Assembly: GCA_905181825.1 (NCBI GenBank)
Contig: CAJIZJ010000003.1
Coordinates: forward strand, 1 to 64,000
Direction of reading: 5' to 3'
Source of the DNA: an uncultured Flavobacteriaceae bacterium
GTDB lineage: Bacteria > Bacteroidota > Bacteroidia > Flavobacteriales > Flavobacteriaceae
Length of the DNA stretch: 64,000 bases
Position 1 is the first letter of the stretch, and every line of letters starts with the position of its first letter. Of this stretch, positions 26,607-35,247 are shown one piece after another. The notes below the pieces were generated by a model. It worked only from the letters and a program-made list of their open reading frames with translations, did not search any database and was not told the origin of the DNA. A program made the position numbers and the translations under genes.

Positions 26607-27710
26607 CTACTGATAATTTATTGAATTGAGTGCGTAAATAGCGAAGCTAGCCAACCAATGTCCGCCTTCATAACTATCTCCCACGACGCTAGGCAATGAA
26701 TAATTAATGTGCAGATTAGCAATTGTGTTTAGATGGCTGTACTGCTCAATATCTTTTGCAATCACATTAAGACTCCAGGCACGAGAAAAATTAAGTCCGT
26801 CCAAATGAACAAGCTTTCCGTCGGTTCGATCCGACACAATTCCGGGTTCTAAAGTAAAGCCAGCATCCTTGAGCTGTGGCAAAAAGCCATCGATCCATTT
26901 ACTAAATATTTGAGGAGCTAACACGCGCTTCATCAATGCAGCTTCTTCTAAACAGGGAGATAAGAAATCATAGCCCCCAGGCTCCCAAATAATCGGACAC
27001 TCTTGATCCTTTAAATAAAAGTCCTTAGATCGCTCTTTAATAACAGTCATCAGCATGTCTGCACCCACTGAAACTGCATAATCCCAAGCAAAACTCAATC
27101 CAAAAGCAGTATTAGGGTGTTCACCGACTCTAATAGGGTAATTTAATTTAGGTAAAAACGAAATGTACTTTAACACAATTAAATCAGTCAAAGGCTGTAA
27201 GTTTCGCTCCAACTGTTTTCCGACAGGATCTTCCCAGTTATGAAGCTCTTCTGCCAACTTAAGTAACCACGCCCATCCGTAAGTTCTCTCAAACGACGCA
27301 TTGTGAACTTCATCAAAATATGACACTTCTTTTAAAATATTTTCTTTTGAAATACTTTCTAATAATTGAAGTTTTATTAATTCCTTGTTTTCTAGATCTG
27401 GAAATTGCTTTAATAACCGTACTAAACTCCAGTGTCCATGAACAGCTGAATGCCAGTCAAAACAGCCATAAAAGGCAGGGTGCAGTGTTTTTGGAGACAA
27501 TAAGTCTTCCGGACCACCAAGGGTCTGACCCAGCCTGTATGGATATTCAACATCAATACAATACAATGGCAGATGCGACAAGCGATTGGCTTCTTCCAAA
27601 TTCAATCTAGGAGATTCGACATACACAAGTGAACCCTGCTTATTTTTAACCTGACTGCAACTGACGACACATGAAAATACAAAGACTATAATTAATGTTT
27701 TTAATGACAT
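26607..27710 (-). CDS. DUF2891 family lipoprotein
   Basis: 367 residues. A short signal peptide ends VVSCSQ, so it is probably a lipoprotein. The body matches DUF2891 with HPAFYGCFDWHSAVHGHW, ERTYGWAWLLKLAEEL, WEPGGYDFLSPCLEEA and YEGGHWLASFAIYAL, a mostly helical (alpha/alpha-toroid-like) fold. Its activity is not established. The 5' third is duplicated in decayed form at about 30.5-30.75 kb, where the start codon is lost. Confidence 0.8.
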   Translation of the reverse strand: MSLKTLIIVFVFSCVVSCSQVKNKQGSLVYVESPRLNLEEANRLSHLPLYCIDVEYPYRLGQTLGGPEDLLSPKTLHPAFYGCFDWHSAVHGHWSLVRLLKQFPDLENKELIKLQLLESISKENILKEVSYFDEVHNASFERTYGWAWLLKLAEELHNWEDPVGKQLERNLQPLTDLIVLKYISFLPKLNYPIRVGEHPNTAFGLSFAWDYAVSVGADMLMTVIKERSKDFYLKDQECPIIWEPGGYDFLSPCLEEAALMKRVLAPQIFSKWIDGFLPQLKDAGFTLEPGIVSDRTDGKLVHLDGLNFSRAWSLNVIAKDIEQYSHLNTIANLHINYSLPSVVGDSYEGGHWLASFAIYALNSINYQ

Positions 27711-27945
27711 AAAAATCGTGTTTTAGAGCTGTTTCTTTTTTGTTTAGTGAAAATAACTTTTTTATTTAACCTAGGTAGATTCCTATTAAAAAAATTAATT
27801 AACCAACTTTCGCCTTCCAAACTCTTCCACTTGACTGCCTCTCTTGTATGTGTTTTATAAATTAAAGGCACCCCTTCTAAATCCGCTATCGTTCTAGCAA
27901 CTTTGAGGGTACGATCATAGCGCTTGCTAATAACTATTTAAACGG
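27445..27945. repeat. Direct repeat copy 1: DUF2891 5' end plus decayed yifB 3' end
   Basis: This ~500-bp stretch aligns in the same orientation with 30497-30990. Shared anchors include CCAGTCAAAACAGC, ACAATAAGTCTTCCGGACC, TAAAAATCGTGTTTTA and ATCCGCTATCGTTCTAGCAA. In this copy the DUF2891 part is intact and the yifB part is broken by indels. Confidence 0.85.
27796..27945 (-). pseudogene. Decayed 3' fragment of yifB
   Basis: Reverse-strand sequence corresponds to the last ~50 codons of the YifB gene at 30838, with long identical runs (CCCCTTCTAAATCCGCTATC and CAACTTTGAGG) but point changes and indels elsewhere, and no open frame. The remainder of 27945-28035 shows nothing recognisable. Confidence 0.75.
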
Positions 27946-28035
27946 GAACAATAAAATACATAAGAATACTCAGGCTTTGGCAGCATAACTTTTAATTTTC
28001 AGCAAGAAATCCTATGAAAAAAAATGTGACCACTT

Positions 28036-29493
28036 CTAGAAGCCTTCAATGTTTTTCTGATAGCTTGAATGTAGAGTTAACTTTAATTCAGAAACGGTCT
28101 GTTTATATTCTTTTAACTGGGCAATATTTTCATTTTCGTTTTTCGTTGTCCTGTGGTCATACAGCATCGTAGCTATAGTTGAATTGTCTTGTGGCTTTAT
28201 AAATTCAGTATAACTGAAGTCGTTTGTTTTCAATGTAAATCCGTTGGTTTGTTTTATAAAAACATGCTTTTTACCTTTCAAATTCGGGTTGTTCAAAATA
28301 GACACTACACTGGTTCCGTCTAATTGGTTCTTAGGCACTTCTAAATTACACAGTTCTGCTAATGTAGGGTAGATATCTACTAAGGCCGTCAAGGCATTAG
28401 TAGGGCCTTTGCCCTTAGCTAGAGGGTTGTAAATAATTAAAGGCACCTGAGTGGAAGTGTTGTAATTCGTGAACTTTGCCCACTGAGTGTGTTCTTGCAA
28501 ATTATAGCCGTGGTCAGAGACTAAAATAACAATTGTGTTTTGATCAAGCTGCTGCTTTTTTAGCTCTTGTAAAACTTTGCCAATTAAGGCATCAGTGTAA
28601 GATACCGTTGCATAATATCCGTGTATTAAATCAATGGCTACACTGTCAGACACCTGTCCGCGCTTAGGAATGTTAGAATAACTTCGCATTTCACCCCAAT
28701 TACTAATACTCATTTTTGGGGCATTTCTGGGGATATAATTATAGTTTTCAGGTTGTTTAATTGTAGTTCGATCATAAAGATCCCAATACTTTTTAGGGGC
28801 ATTAAACGGCAAATGTGGGGTGATAAAGCCCGCGGTTAAAAAGAAAGGTTTAGCGCTCTTTTTAAGTTTTTTAAGATCTCGGATTACTTTTTCAGTTAAC
28901 AACCCATCAATATAAGCAGAGTCAGAAACCTCAGCGCTTTCATAAGCGGGCCCTGTATCTGTTGCTTTATACAAGGATCTATTATTGGGATCTTGATAGT
29001 CTTTCCAAAGAGATTGCCAATGATCAGTGGGCGCTAAGCCTTTGTTATTTTCATCAAAAGCATAGGGTCGCCAAACTTCACTCCAATCCGATTCTCTGTC
29101 GTCTAGATGATGGTAAATTTTTCCATTTGAAATCGTAGTATACCCATTGTTTTTAAATAACTGAGGAAGTGTCACAGCTTCAGGTGTTTCTTTTTCAACA
29201 AAGGTCTTATAATCCAAAAATCTGTTTTTTGTGGGCAACATTCCTGTAAGCATACTTGCCCGTGATGCGCCGCAAACGGGAACATTACAATAAGCATTTG
29301 TAAACTTCACTCCTTGTTCAGCCAACGCATCAATAGTTGGAGCATGTATTTGGGAGACTCCAAAACTTGCTAGTTCTGGACGTAAATCGTCTACATACAG
29401 CAATAAAACATTGAGTTTTTGAGTTTCTTGTTCAATTATTGGCCGATTACTGTTTAAAAAAGCTAAAAACAGAAGGAATATCAGTTTTTTCAT
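28036..29493 (-). CDS. Secreted sulfatase, iduronate-2-sulfatase-like (S1 type)
   Basis: 485 residues with a signal peptide. LLYVDDLRPELASFG holds the metal-binding Asp pair (Asp35/36) and VCGASRASMLTG (Cys74) is a Cys-type formylglycine site (CxAxR), which must be matured by a formylglycine-generating enzyme not present here. Later blocks HLPFNAPKKYWDLYD and LVSDHGYNLQEHTQWAKF complete the active site. The sequence resembles iduronate-2-sulfatase-like (S1_7) enzymes acting on sulfated polysaccharides, typical algal-glycan degraders. No carbohydrate-utilisation locus surrounds it; it lies between two copies of a direct repeat. Confidence 0.85.
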   Translation of the reverse strand: MKKLIFLLFLAFLNSNRPIIEQETQKLNVLLLYVDDLRPELASFGVSQIHAPTIDALAEQGVKFTNAYCNVPVCGASRASMLTGMLPTKNRFLDYKTFVEKETPEAVTLPQLFKNNGYTTISNGKIYHHLDDRESDWSEVWRPYAFDENNKGLAPTDHWQSLWKDYQDPNNRSLYKATDTGPAYESAEVSDSAYIDGLLTEKVIRDLKKLKKSAKPFFLTAGFITPHLPFNAPKKYWDLYDRTTIKQPENYNYIPRNAPKMSISNWGEMRSYSNIPKRGQVSDSVAIDLIHGYYATVSYTDALIGKVLQELKKQQLDQNTIVILVSDHGYNLQEHTQWAKFTNYNTSTQVPLIIYNPLAKGKGPTNALTALVDIYPTLAELCNLEVPKNQLDGTSVVSILNNPNLKGKKHVFIKQTNGFTLKTNDFSYTEFIKPQDNSTIATMLYDHRTTKNENENIAQLKEYKQTVSELKLTLHSSYQKNIEGF

Positions 29494-29619
29494 GATTTAC
29501 AAGTTAAATGTAAGCCAAATTTAATGAAAAAATGTTTAGTACAGTTAGCGCAAATGCTCCTTGTTTGTACAGACCTTGGAAATACAAGTTTCAAAAATAT
29601 TTTGGATTGCACTGATAAA

Positions 29620-29653
29620 AAAAAGCAAGCTATAAATATATAACTTGCTTTTT
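29620..29653. terminator. Terminator between the NTF2-like gene and the sulfatase
   Basis: AAAAAGCAAG (29620-29629) pairs perfectly with CTTGCTTTTT (29644-29653) around a 14-nt AT loop; T-runs exist in both directions. It should end the reverse transcript of the NTF2-like gene. Confidence 0.75.
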
Positions 29654-29715
29654 ATTTTTAATAGTGGATACAATGGTACTTGATTTCAAAAGTAAGATTC
29701 TTTTGTTTATTCCCT

Positions 29716-30192
29716 TTATTTAAGCGGCCTCTGCCACTGACTGAGATAAATGATTTTGCCGTCTTTAATTCTAAACATTTCATGTGCTGCAAGTTGTTGC
29801 GAACTACTATCAGAAGCCACATACTGTTCGTAAGTCCAAAGCAATACCCATCGCTGATCAGTAGCTTTATCCTTAAGAGGAATCCATGTAAGTGGACGGA
29901 TTCTTATGTTGTAATTATTTATAAAATCTTTGAAAGCCGCATCCATTTCATCCAAGCCGTTCAATGGTGAGCCATCAGACAATATGGCTGTAAAATCAGA
30001 ATGAAATAATGATCTTGCAGTTGTATAATCTGAGTTTTCCGCTGCTTTTTGGAGCTCTAGCACCAATTCTAAAGCAGACGTATTTTGGTCTAGAGTCCAA
30101 TCGGCCGGCCATGCTGCAGTATAGGCAGCTTGTTGTTGAGAAAATAGTCCGAGGGAAATAAATAGTAAAATAGTTGTAATACTTTTTTTCAT
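29716..30192 (-). CDS. Exported SnoaL/NTF2-like protein
   Basis: 158 residues: a cleavable signal peptide (LLFISLGLFSQ, the Ser-Gln end common in Bacteroidota) followed by one NTF2-like cone fold (LELVLELQKAAENSDYTTARSLFHSDFTAILSDGS ... AAHEMFRIKDGKIIYLSQWQRP). Such domains bind small molecules or act as hydrolase/isomerase scaffolds; no catalytic residues can be assigned. It is upstream of the sulfatase on the same strand but separated by a terminator; both lie inside the repeat-flanked segment. Confidence 0.65.
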   Translation of the reverse strand: MKKSITTILLFISLGLFSQQQAAYTAAWPADWTLDQNTSALELVLELQKAAENSDYTTARSLFHSDFTAILSDGSPLNGLDEMDAAFKDFINNYNIRIRPLTWIPLKDKATDQRWVLLWTYEQYVASDSSSQQLAAHEMFRIKDGKIIYLSQWQRPLK

Positions 30193-30496
30193 AGTGATGA
30201 TTTATTAGTTTTAATTAACAACTAATATAATAAAAAAGAGTTGTATTAAACAAGTTGTTTTGTATCGATTATTGATCTCAAATACACTTTTGTATAATTC
30301 GCATGAAAACAGTGAAGTTTTTATTTTAAAACTAATAAATTAAACTAATATTTAACACATCCTAAGTTTGTACAATGTAATGCTCTTAAAAATTCATAAC
30401 AATAAACGACACATTACCCAAAGCCCTAAATAAATTCAAAATGAGTATTATGGAATTCTTAAATTAGTTTACGGATATTACACTGACGAAGAACAG

Positions 30497-30754
30497 TAGA
30501 TTCCAGTCAAAACAGCTACAAAAAAAAGGATGCAATGATTTTAGCTACAATAAGTCTTCCGGACCGTCCAAGGGATTAAACAAGCCTTTATGGAAATTCA
30601 ACATCAATGCAATGGCAGTTGCGGCAAGCGATTCGCTTTTTAAAATCAAATCCATAAAATCAACCAAAACTATATAATTCAGATTACTTTTAAAATCATT
30701 GCAACTGATAACTACATAAAACACAAAGGCTACAGTTAATATTTTTAATGAGAT
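30497..30754 (-). pseudogene. Decayed 5' fragment of the DUF2891 gene
   Basis: Matches the first ~85 codons of the intact gene at 26607-27710. The start codon position reads ATC instead of ATG (30752-30754), and several deletions destroy the frame. Confidence 0.75.
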
Positions 30755-30990
30755 AAAAATCGTGTTTTACACCTCTTTCATTTTTGTTGAATGAAAACAA
30801 TTTTATATTTGAGCTAGGTAGATTCCAATTAAAAAAATTAACCCAACCATCCTTCCCTATCCAAACTCCTATACTGAATTGCCTCACTTATATGCGTTTT
30901 ATCAATTGAAGACACCCCTTCTAAATCCGCTATCGTTCTAGCAACTTTGAGGATGCGATCATAAGCACGTGCTGATAAATTAAGACGCTC
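30497..30990. repeat. Direct repeat copy 2: decayed DUF2891 5' end plus yifB 3' end
   Basis: Partner of 27445-27945. Here the yifB part is the functional 3' end, and the DUF2891 part is decayed. Similarity to the left of about 30490 fades. The rest of the 30193-30837 gap is AT-rich with no gene; the 30696-30887 ORF in the track runs across the remnant and is not real. Confidence 0.85.
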
Positions 30991-32376
30991 CATTGCGATT
31001 TTTAAGAGCTGCATCGATTCTTCATCTAATTTACAATGCTTACGAATGTGCTTTGTATTCATTTGCGCATTATAATGCACGACATCCGACCCCTCAAACC
31101 GCTTGGTTTGCAACTCTCGAGCTTTTGTAACACGCTTGCGAATCTCAATTGATGATTCTCCATTTTTCTCATCTGACAACTTTTCAAAGGGTACTGGCGT
31201 GACCTCAATATGTATGTCAATACGATCCAATAGGGGACCAGATATTTTACCTAGATAACGCTGCATTTCAGAAGGAGAAGACATCACCGGGGAACTGGGA
31301 TCATTAAAGTATCCACTTGGACTGGGATTCATACTAGCAACCAACATAAAACTACTTGGATAGGTGACCGTGAATTTTGCTCGTGAAATCGTCACTTCCC
31401 TATCTTCTAGGGGCTGTCGCATAACTTCCAAAACCTCTCTTTTAAATTCTGGTAATTCATCCAAAAACAAGACCCCATTGTGAGAGAGCGAAATCTCACC
31501 TGGCTGTGGGTAGCTACCACCACCAACTAGGGCTACATTAGATATGGTGTGATGTGGCGAACGAAATGGGCGTTGTGCAATTAATCCTTTTTGCGATCCT
31601 ACACGGCCAACAACCGAATGTATTTTTGTGGTTTCTAGCGCTTCCTGAAGCGTCATAGGCGGTAAAATGGTAGGGAGTCTCTTGGCGAGCATTGTTTTAC
31701 CAGAGCCTGGAGGGCCAATTAAAATGACATTATGCCCACCTGAAGCTGCGATTTCCATACATCGCTTTATGCTTTCCTGACCCTTTACATCAGAAAAATC
31801 AAATTCTGTATGCTCTAAATCTTTTTGAAATTCGGCACGAGTATCGACAATGGTTTTTGTTATATATTCTTTTTTATCAAAATGATTAATAACTTCTAAT
31901 ATATGTTCAACACCATACACATTTAACCCCTCCACGATAGCCGCTTCTTTAGCATTGTCTTTTGGTAAAATAAAACCCTTAAAGCCATCTTCTAAGGCCT
32001 TAATAGCTGTAGGTAAAGCTCCTTTAATAGATTGCACACTTCCGTCTAATGACAATTCACCCATAATGACATAGTTCTCGATATCCTCCGCCTTTATTTG
32101 ACTAGAAGCGGCTAAAATCCCCATAGCTAATGGTAAGTCATAAGCAGCGCCTTCCTTTCGCATATCAGCGGGCGACATATTTATGATAAGTTTTTTTCCT
32201 GGTATTTTATAACTATTGTTTTGAAGTGCGGCAGCAATACGAAAATTACTTTCTTTTATAGCATTATCTGGCAAACCAACTAAGTGATACCCGATACCTT
32301 TATCTACATTAACCTCAATAGCAATTGTAAATGCCTCTACTCCAAATAGTGCACTGCCAAATATTTTTTTTAACAT
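30838..32376 (-). CDS. YifB/ComM-family Mg-chelatase-like AAA+ ATPase
   Basis: 512 residues. An N-terminal ChlI-like domain with Ser-active-site (Lon protease-like) fold (MLKKIFGSALFGVEAFTIAIEVNV) precedes a AAA+ module: Walker A GPPGSGKTMLAKRLP, Walker B VLFLDELPEF, and the C-terminal Mg_chelatase_C helices (LNLSARAYDRILKVARTIADLEG). In ComM the family drives branch migration during natural transformation. Transcribed alone. Its 3' end is also present as a decayed copy at 27.8-27.95 kb. Confidence 0.9.
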   Translation of the reverse strand: MLKKIFGSALFGVEAFTIAIEVNVDKGIGYHLVGLPDNAIKESNFRIAAALQNNSYKIPGKKLIINMSPADMRKEGAAYDLPLAMGILAASSQIKAEDIENYVIMGELSLDGSVQSIKGALPTAIKALEDGFKGFILPKDNAKEAAIVEGLNVYGVEHILEVINHFDKKEYITKTIVDTRAEFQKDLEHTEFDFSDVKGQESIKRCMEIAASGGHNVILIGPPGSGKTMLAKRLPTILPPMTLQEALETTKIHSVVGRVGSQKGLIAQRPFRSPHHTISNVALVGGGSYPQPGEISLSHNGVLFLDELPEFKREVLEVMRQPLEDREVTISRAKFTVTYPSSFMLVASMNPSPSGYFNDPSSPVMSSPSEMQRYLGKISGPLLDRIDIHIEVTPVPFEKLSDEKNGESSIEIRKRVTKARELQTKRFEGSDVVHYNAQMNTKHIRKHCKLDEESMQLLKIAMERLNLSARAYDRILKVARTIADLEGVSSIDKTHISEAIQYRSLDREGWLG

Positions 32377-32531
32377 AACCTATCTTTTTAAAATAATTTG
32401 TAAAAAGTAGATTCTATCAATACCATCGAATATCGGAACATAAGTTGTCTTCTCGCCAAAGAACGCATTTATATAAGTTTGATTTAACATTATAGTATAT
32501 TTAGGGACTTAAATGTAAGTAAATTAGATTG

Positions 32532-32539
32532 TATATTTG
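32532..32539 (+). promoter_or_regulatory. Candidate -7 element of the aquaporin gene
   Basis: TATATTTG lies 13 nt before the ATG at 32552. No TTG was found at the -33 spacing. Confidence 0.4.
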
Positions 32540-32551
32540 AAAAAAAAATAA

Positions 32552-33211
32552 ATGAAAAAATACCTTTCAGAATTTATAGGAACTTTTAGCATGATATTTT
32601 GTGGCTGTGGCGCTATGGTAATCAATGATTTTACTGGAGGTACAATCACACACCCAGGAGTGGCAATAACCTGGGGACTTATAGTTATGTCAATGATTTA
32701 TGCTTTTGGCGATATCTCTGGTGCACACTTTAACCCTGCTGTGACGCTTGGTTTTGCGGTAGCAAAAAAATTTAAATGGAGAGAAGTTCCACACTATATA
32801 ATTGCACAGTTTTTGGGTGCAATAGCTGCCTCATTTACTCTCTTATTTTTATTTCCTGAGAGTGACTTGGGGGCAACAATCCCAACAATAGCCCCTTTAA
32901 AGGTTTTTGTAATTGAATTGCTTCTTAGTTTTTTCTTAATGGTTGTAATTATTAATGTTTCTACTGGAAGTAAAGAAATTGGACCTATCGCAGGTATTGC
33001 TATTGGTAGTGTTATTTTGCTAGAAGCCATGTTTGCTGGCCCACTAACAAAAGCGTCAATGAATCCAATTCGATCGCTAGCACCTGCTATAGCTTCTGGA
33101 AATTTCACTCACCTTTGGGTTTATTTATCCGCACCATTTATTGGAATGTTCTTAGCGGTGTTTAGCTGCAAACTTGTCAAGGAAGAGAACTGCTGTGATG
33201 ATAAATGTTAA
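32552..33211 (+). CDS. NIP-like aquaporin/MIP channel with a variant second NPA motif
   Basis: 219 residues, six hydrophobic helices. The first pore motif is canonical (SGAHFNPAV, Asn61-Ala63), the second is Asn-Pro-Ile (MNPIRSLAPA, Asn171-Ile173, Arg174). The overall sequence (THPGVAITWGLIVM) resembles the nodulin-like/AqpN group, whose members pass small neutral solutes or metalloid acids. A Cys-rich tail (EENCCDDKC) ends the protein and could bind metal. It precedes the light-stress genes; the shared promoter element overlaps its stop codon, so it is probably a separate transcription unit. Confidence 0.85.
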   Translation: MKKYLSEFIGTFSMIFCGCGAMVINDFTGGTITHPGVAITWGLIVMSMIYAFGDISGAHFNPAVTLGFAVAKKFKWREVPHYIIAQFLGAIAASFTLLFLFPESDLGATIPTIAPLKVFVIELLLSFFLMVVIINVSTGSKEIGPIAGIAIGSVILLEAMFAGPLTKASMNPIRSLAPAIASGNFTHLWVYLSAPFIGMFLAVFSCKLVKEENCCDDKC

Positions 33212-33258
33212 TATTTGTTTAATTGTATAAATATTATTTTAAACAAGATGTACTTTTA
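33202..33258 (+). promoter_or_regulatory. Shared operator/promoter 1 of the photolyase cluster
   Basis: A 23-nt sequence (33202-33224) is identical to 37581-37603. It leads into TTGTTTAA (33215-33222), 16 nt, TTAAACAA (33239-33246), a perfect inverted repeat, then 4 nt and TACTTTTA (33251-33258), a -7-like box. The same spacing occurs at the second site. It lies upstream of the TetR-like gene (33279). Confidence 0.65.
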
Positions 33259-33278
33259 CAACTTAATCTAAACTTAAC

Positions 33279-33935
33279 ATGGCTAAAAAGAAATCGATCA
33301 CCCAAAAAACATTAGTTGAGCTTTATATGGATTATGTTTTAGAGCACAACCACGCCCCAAAATCAATTTACTCGTTCTCAAAACATAACGGATTTGAAGA
33401 AGCCGAATTTTATACGTTTTTCGGAAACTTTGAATCCTTAGAAAAATCTATTTTCACGCAATTTTTCACAAACACTATAAAGACATTAGAGTCCAGTAAA
33501 GACTACTCTACATACGACTCTAGAAACCAACTGCTAAGTTTCTACTTTACATTTTTCGAAAACCTTACTGCCAACAGAAGTTATGTTGTTTATGCACTTG
33601 GAGAAGGGAAGAATCAACTTGAAAACTTAAAAAAACTCAAGGGATTACGATCTAATTTTTTAAATTATATTGACCAACTAGACATCGAAGTTCTCCAAAT
33701 AAAAAATAAACAACTAGAACAGATTAAAGACAGTGTTGTACAAGAAACGTATTGGATTCAGCTAATGCTAACGCTAAAGTTCTGGCTAGATGATACTTCT
33801 AAGTCTTTTGAAAAGACAGATATTTTTATAGAGAAATCAATCAATGCCAGTTTTGACTTAATTAATATATCTCCTTTAAAAAGCTTTGTTGATTTTGGAA
33901 AGTTTCTAATCAAGGAAAAAATCAGCATGAATTAA
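33279..33935 (+). CDS. TetR-like transcriptional regulator
   Basis: 218 residues, all helical. The N-terminal ~60 residues (ITQKTLVELYMDYVLEHNHAPKSIYSFSKHNGFEEAEFYTFFGNFESLEKSIF) have a TetR-type helix-turn-helix layout, with FYTFFGNFESL in place of the usual YxHFxsKexL. The C-terminal part would be the ligand/dimer domain. First gene of the run TetR-ABC1 kinase-flavin reductase-DUF2256-DPRP, 1 nt from the kinase gene. It may control its own promoter, which carries an inverted repeat. Confidence 0.7.
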   Translation: MAKKKSITQKTLVELYMDYVLEHNHAPKSIYSFSKHNGFEEAEFYTFFGNFESLEKSIFTQFFTNTIKTLESSKDYSTYDSRNQLLSFYFTFFENLTANRSYVVYALGEGKNQLENLKKLKGLRSNFLNYIDQLDIEVLQIKNKQLEQIKDSVVQETYWIQLMLTLKFWLDDTSKSFEKTDIFIEKSINASFDLINISPLKSFVDFGKFLIKEKISMN

Positions 33936-33936
33936 T

Positions 33937-35247
33937 ATGAAGTCAATCGACAGCATACCAACTTCAAAAATCCAACGCGCTGGAAAACTTGTTACAACTG
34001 GAGCAAAAGTAGGTATTAACTACCTCAAGTATTATGGAGAAAAACTTACTAAATCTGAATCTGAAGCGAAAGATAATCTTAACAAAAACAATGCTGAAGA
34101 TATTTATTCAGGATTAAAGCAGCTCAAAGGAAGTGCACTAAAAGTAGCTCAAATGCTCAGCATGGAAAAGAGTATATTACCGCAAGCTTATGTAGATAAG
34201 TTTTCGCTGGCTCAATTTTCTGTCCCCCCCCTATCTCCACCACTTGTCATTAAAACATTCAAAAAATATTTTGGCAACCATCCAAACCAAATTTTTGATG
34301 AATTTGATTCAGAGTCTGTGAATGCAGCTAGTATTGGTCAAGTTCACAGAGCAGAAAAAAATGGCAAACAGTTAGCTGTAAAGATTCAATATCCAGGTGT
34401 GGCTGACAGTATCAAATCAGACTTAGCACTTGTAAAACCCATAGCCATCAAGATGTTTAACATCAAAGGCAAGGATTCCGATAAATACTTCCAAGAGGTA
34501 GAAGATAAATTAGTAGAAGAAACAAACTATGATCTTGAGATTTTTCAAAGTAAAGAAATCGCCAAGTCTTGTATTCACATTCCTAATCTATTATTTCCTG
34601 AATACTATGAAGATTATTCTTCTGACCGTATCATCACAATGGATTTCATGCAGGGTGAACATCTTTCCGAGTTTACAAAGTATAATACTGATACAAAAAA
34701 AGCGAATCAATTAGGACAAGCTCTTTGGGATTTTTATATGTTTCAAATTCATACGCTTAAAAAAGTACACGCAGATCCGCACCCAGGAAATTTCCTGATT
34801 AATGAAGACGCACAGTTAATTGCTTTAGATTTTGGATGTATGAAATCAATTCCAGATGAATTTTATATACCTTACTTTGAACTCTCCGATAAAAAGATAA
34901 TTGACAACCCTATTTTATTCAAAGAAAAACTTTATGAACTAGAGATTTTAACTCCTAGTGATACCGAAGACGAATTAACTTTTTTCACAGCCATGTTCCA
35001 TGAACTGTTAAGTGTTTTTACACTTCCTTTCCATGAAGCTATTTTTGACTTTTCAAATCCAGACTTCTTCAACAAAATCGGAGCCCTTGCAGAACGCTAC
35101 AGTAAAAGTACTGAGCTAAGAAAGTTTAACGGTAATCGAGGATCAAAGCATTTCATATACATCAATAGAACCTTTTTTGGCCTGTATAACCTTATGTTTG
35201 ACTTGAAAGCATCCGCCGTTAAAATAAACCAATTTAAAAACTACTAG
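33937..35247 (+). CDS. ABC1/AarF (UbiB/ADCK-type) atypical kinase
   Basis: 436 residues. Family hallmarks: ALKVAQMLSMEK (the KxGQ motif, here KVAQ), the Ala-rich loop NAASIGQVH, the catalytic DPHPGNFL loop and LDFGCMKSIP for metal binding. ADCK/UbiB proteins support quinone synthesis and stress resistance, through ATP-driven lipid extraction rather than classic protein phosphorylation. The Gly to Ala change in KxGQ is notable. Menaquinone is this organism's likely quinone. Followed without gap by the flavin reductase gene. Confidence 0.88.
   Translation: MKSIDSIPTSKIQRAGKLVTTGAKVGINYLKYYGEKLTKSESEAKDNLNKNNAEDIYSGLKQLKGSALKVAQMLSMEKSILPQAYVDKFSLAQFSVPPLSPPLVIKTFKKYFGNHPNQIFDEFDSESVNAASIGQVHRAEKNGKQLAVKIQYPGVADSIKSDLALVKPIAIKMFNIKGKDSDKYFQEVEDKLVEETNYDLEIFQSKEIAKSCIHIPNLLFPEYYEDYSSDRIITMDFMQGEHLSEFTKYNTDTKKANQLGQALWDFYMFQIHTLKKVHADPHPGNFLINEDAQLIALDFGCMKSIPDEFYIPYFELSDKKIIDNPILFKEKLYELEILTPSDTEDELTFFTAMFHELLSVFTLPFHEAIFDFSNPDFFNKIGALAERYSKSTELRKFNGNRGSKHFIYINRTFFGLYNLMFDLKASAVKINQFKNY

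Noticed and set aside
30696-30887. 63-residue reverse ORF at the yifB end
   Set aside because: It spans the decayed DUF2891 fragment and the yifB 3' end in a different frame; explained by the duplicated junction.
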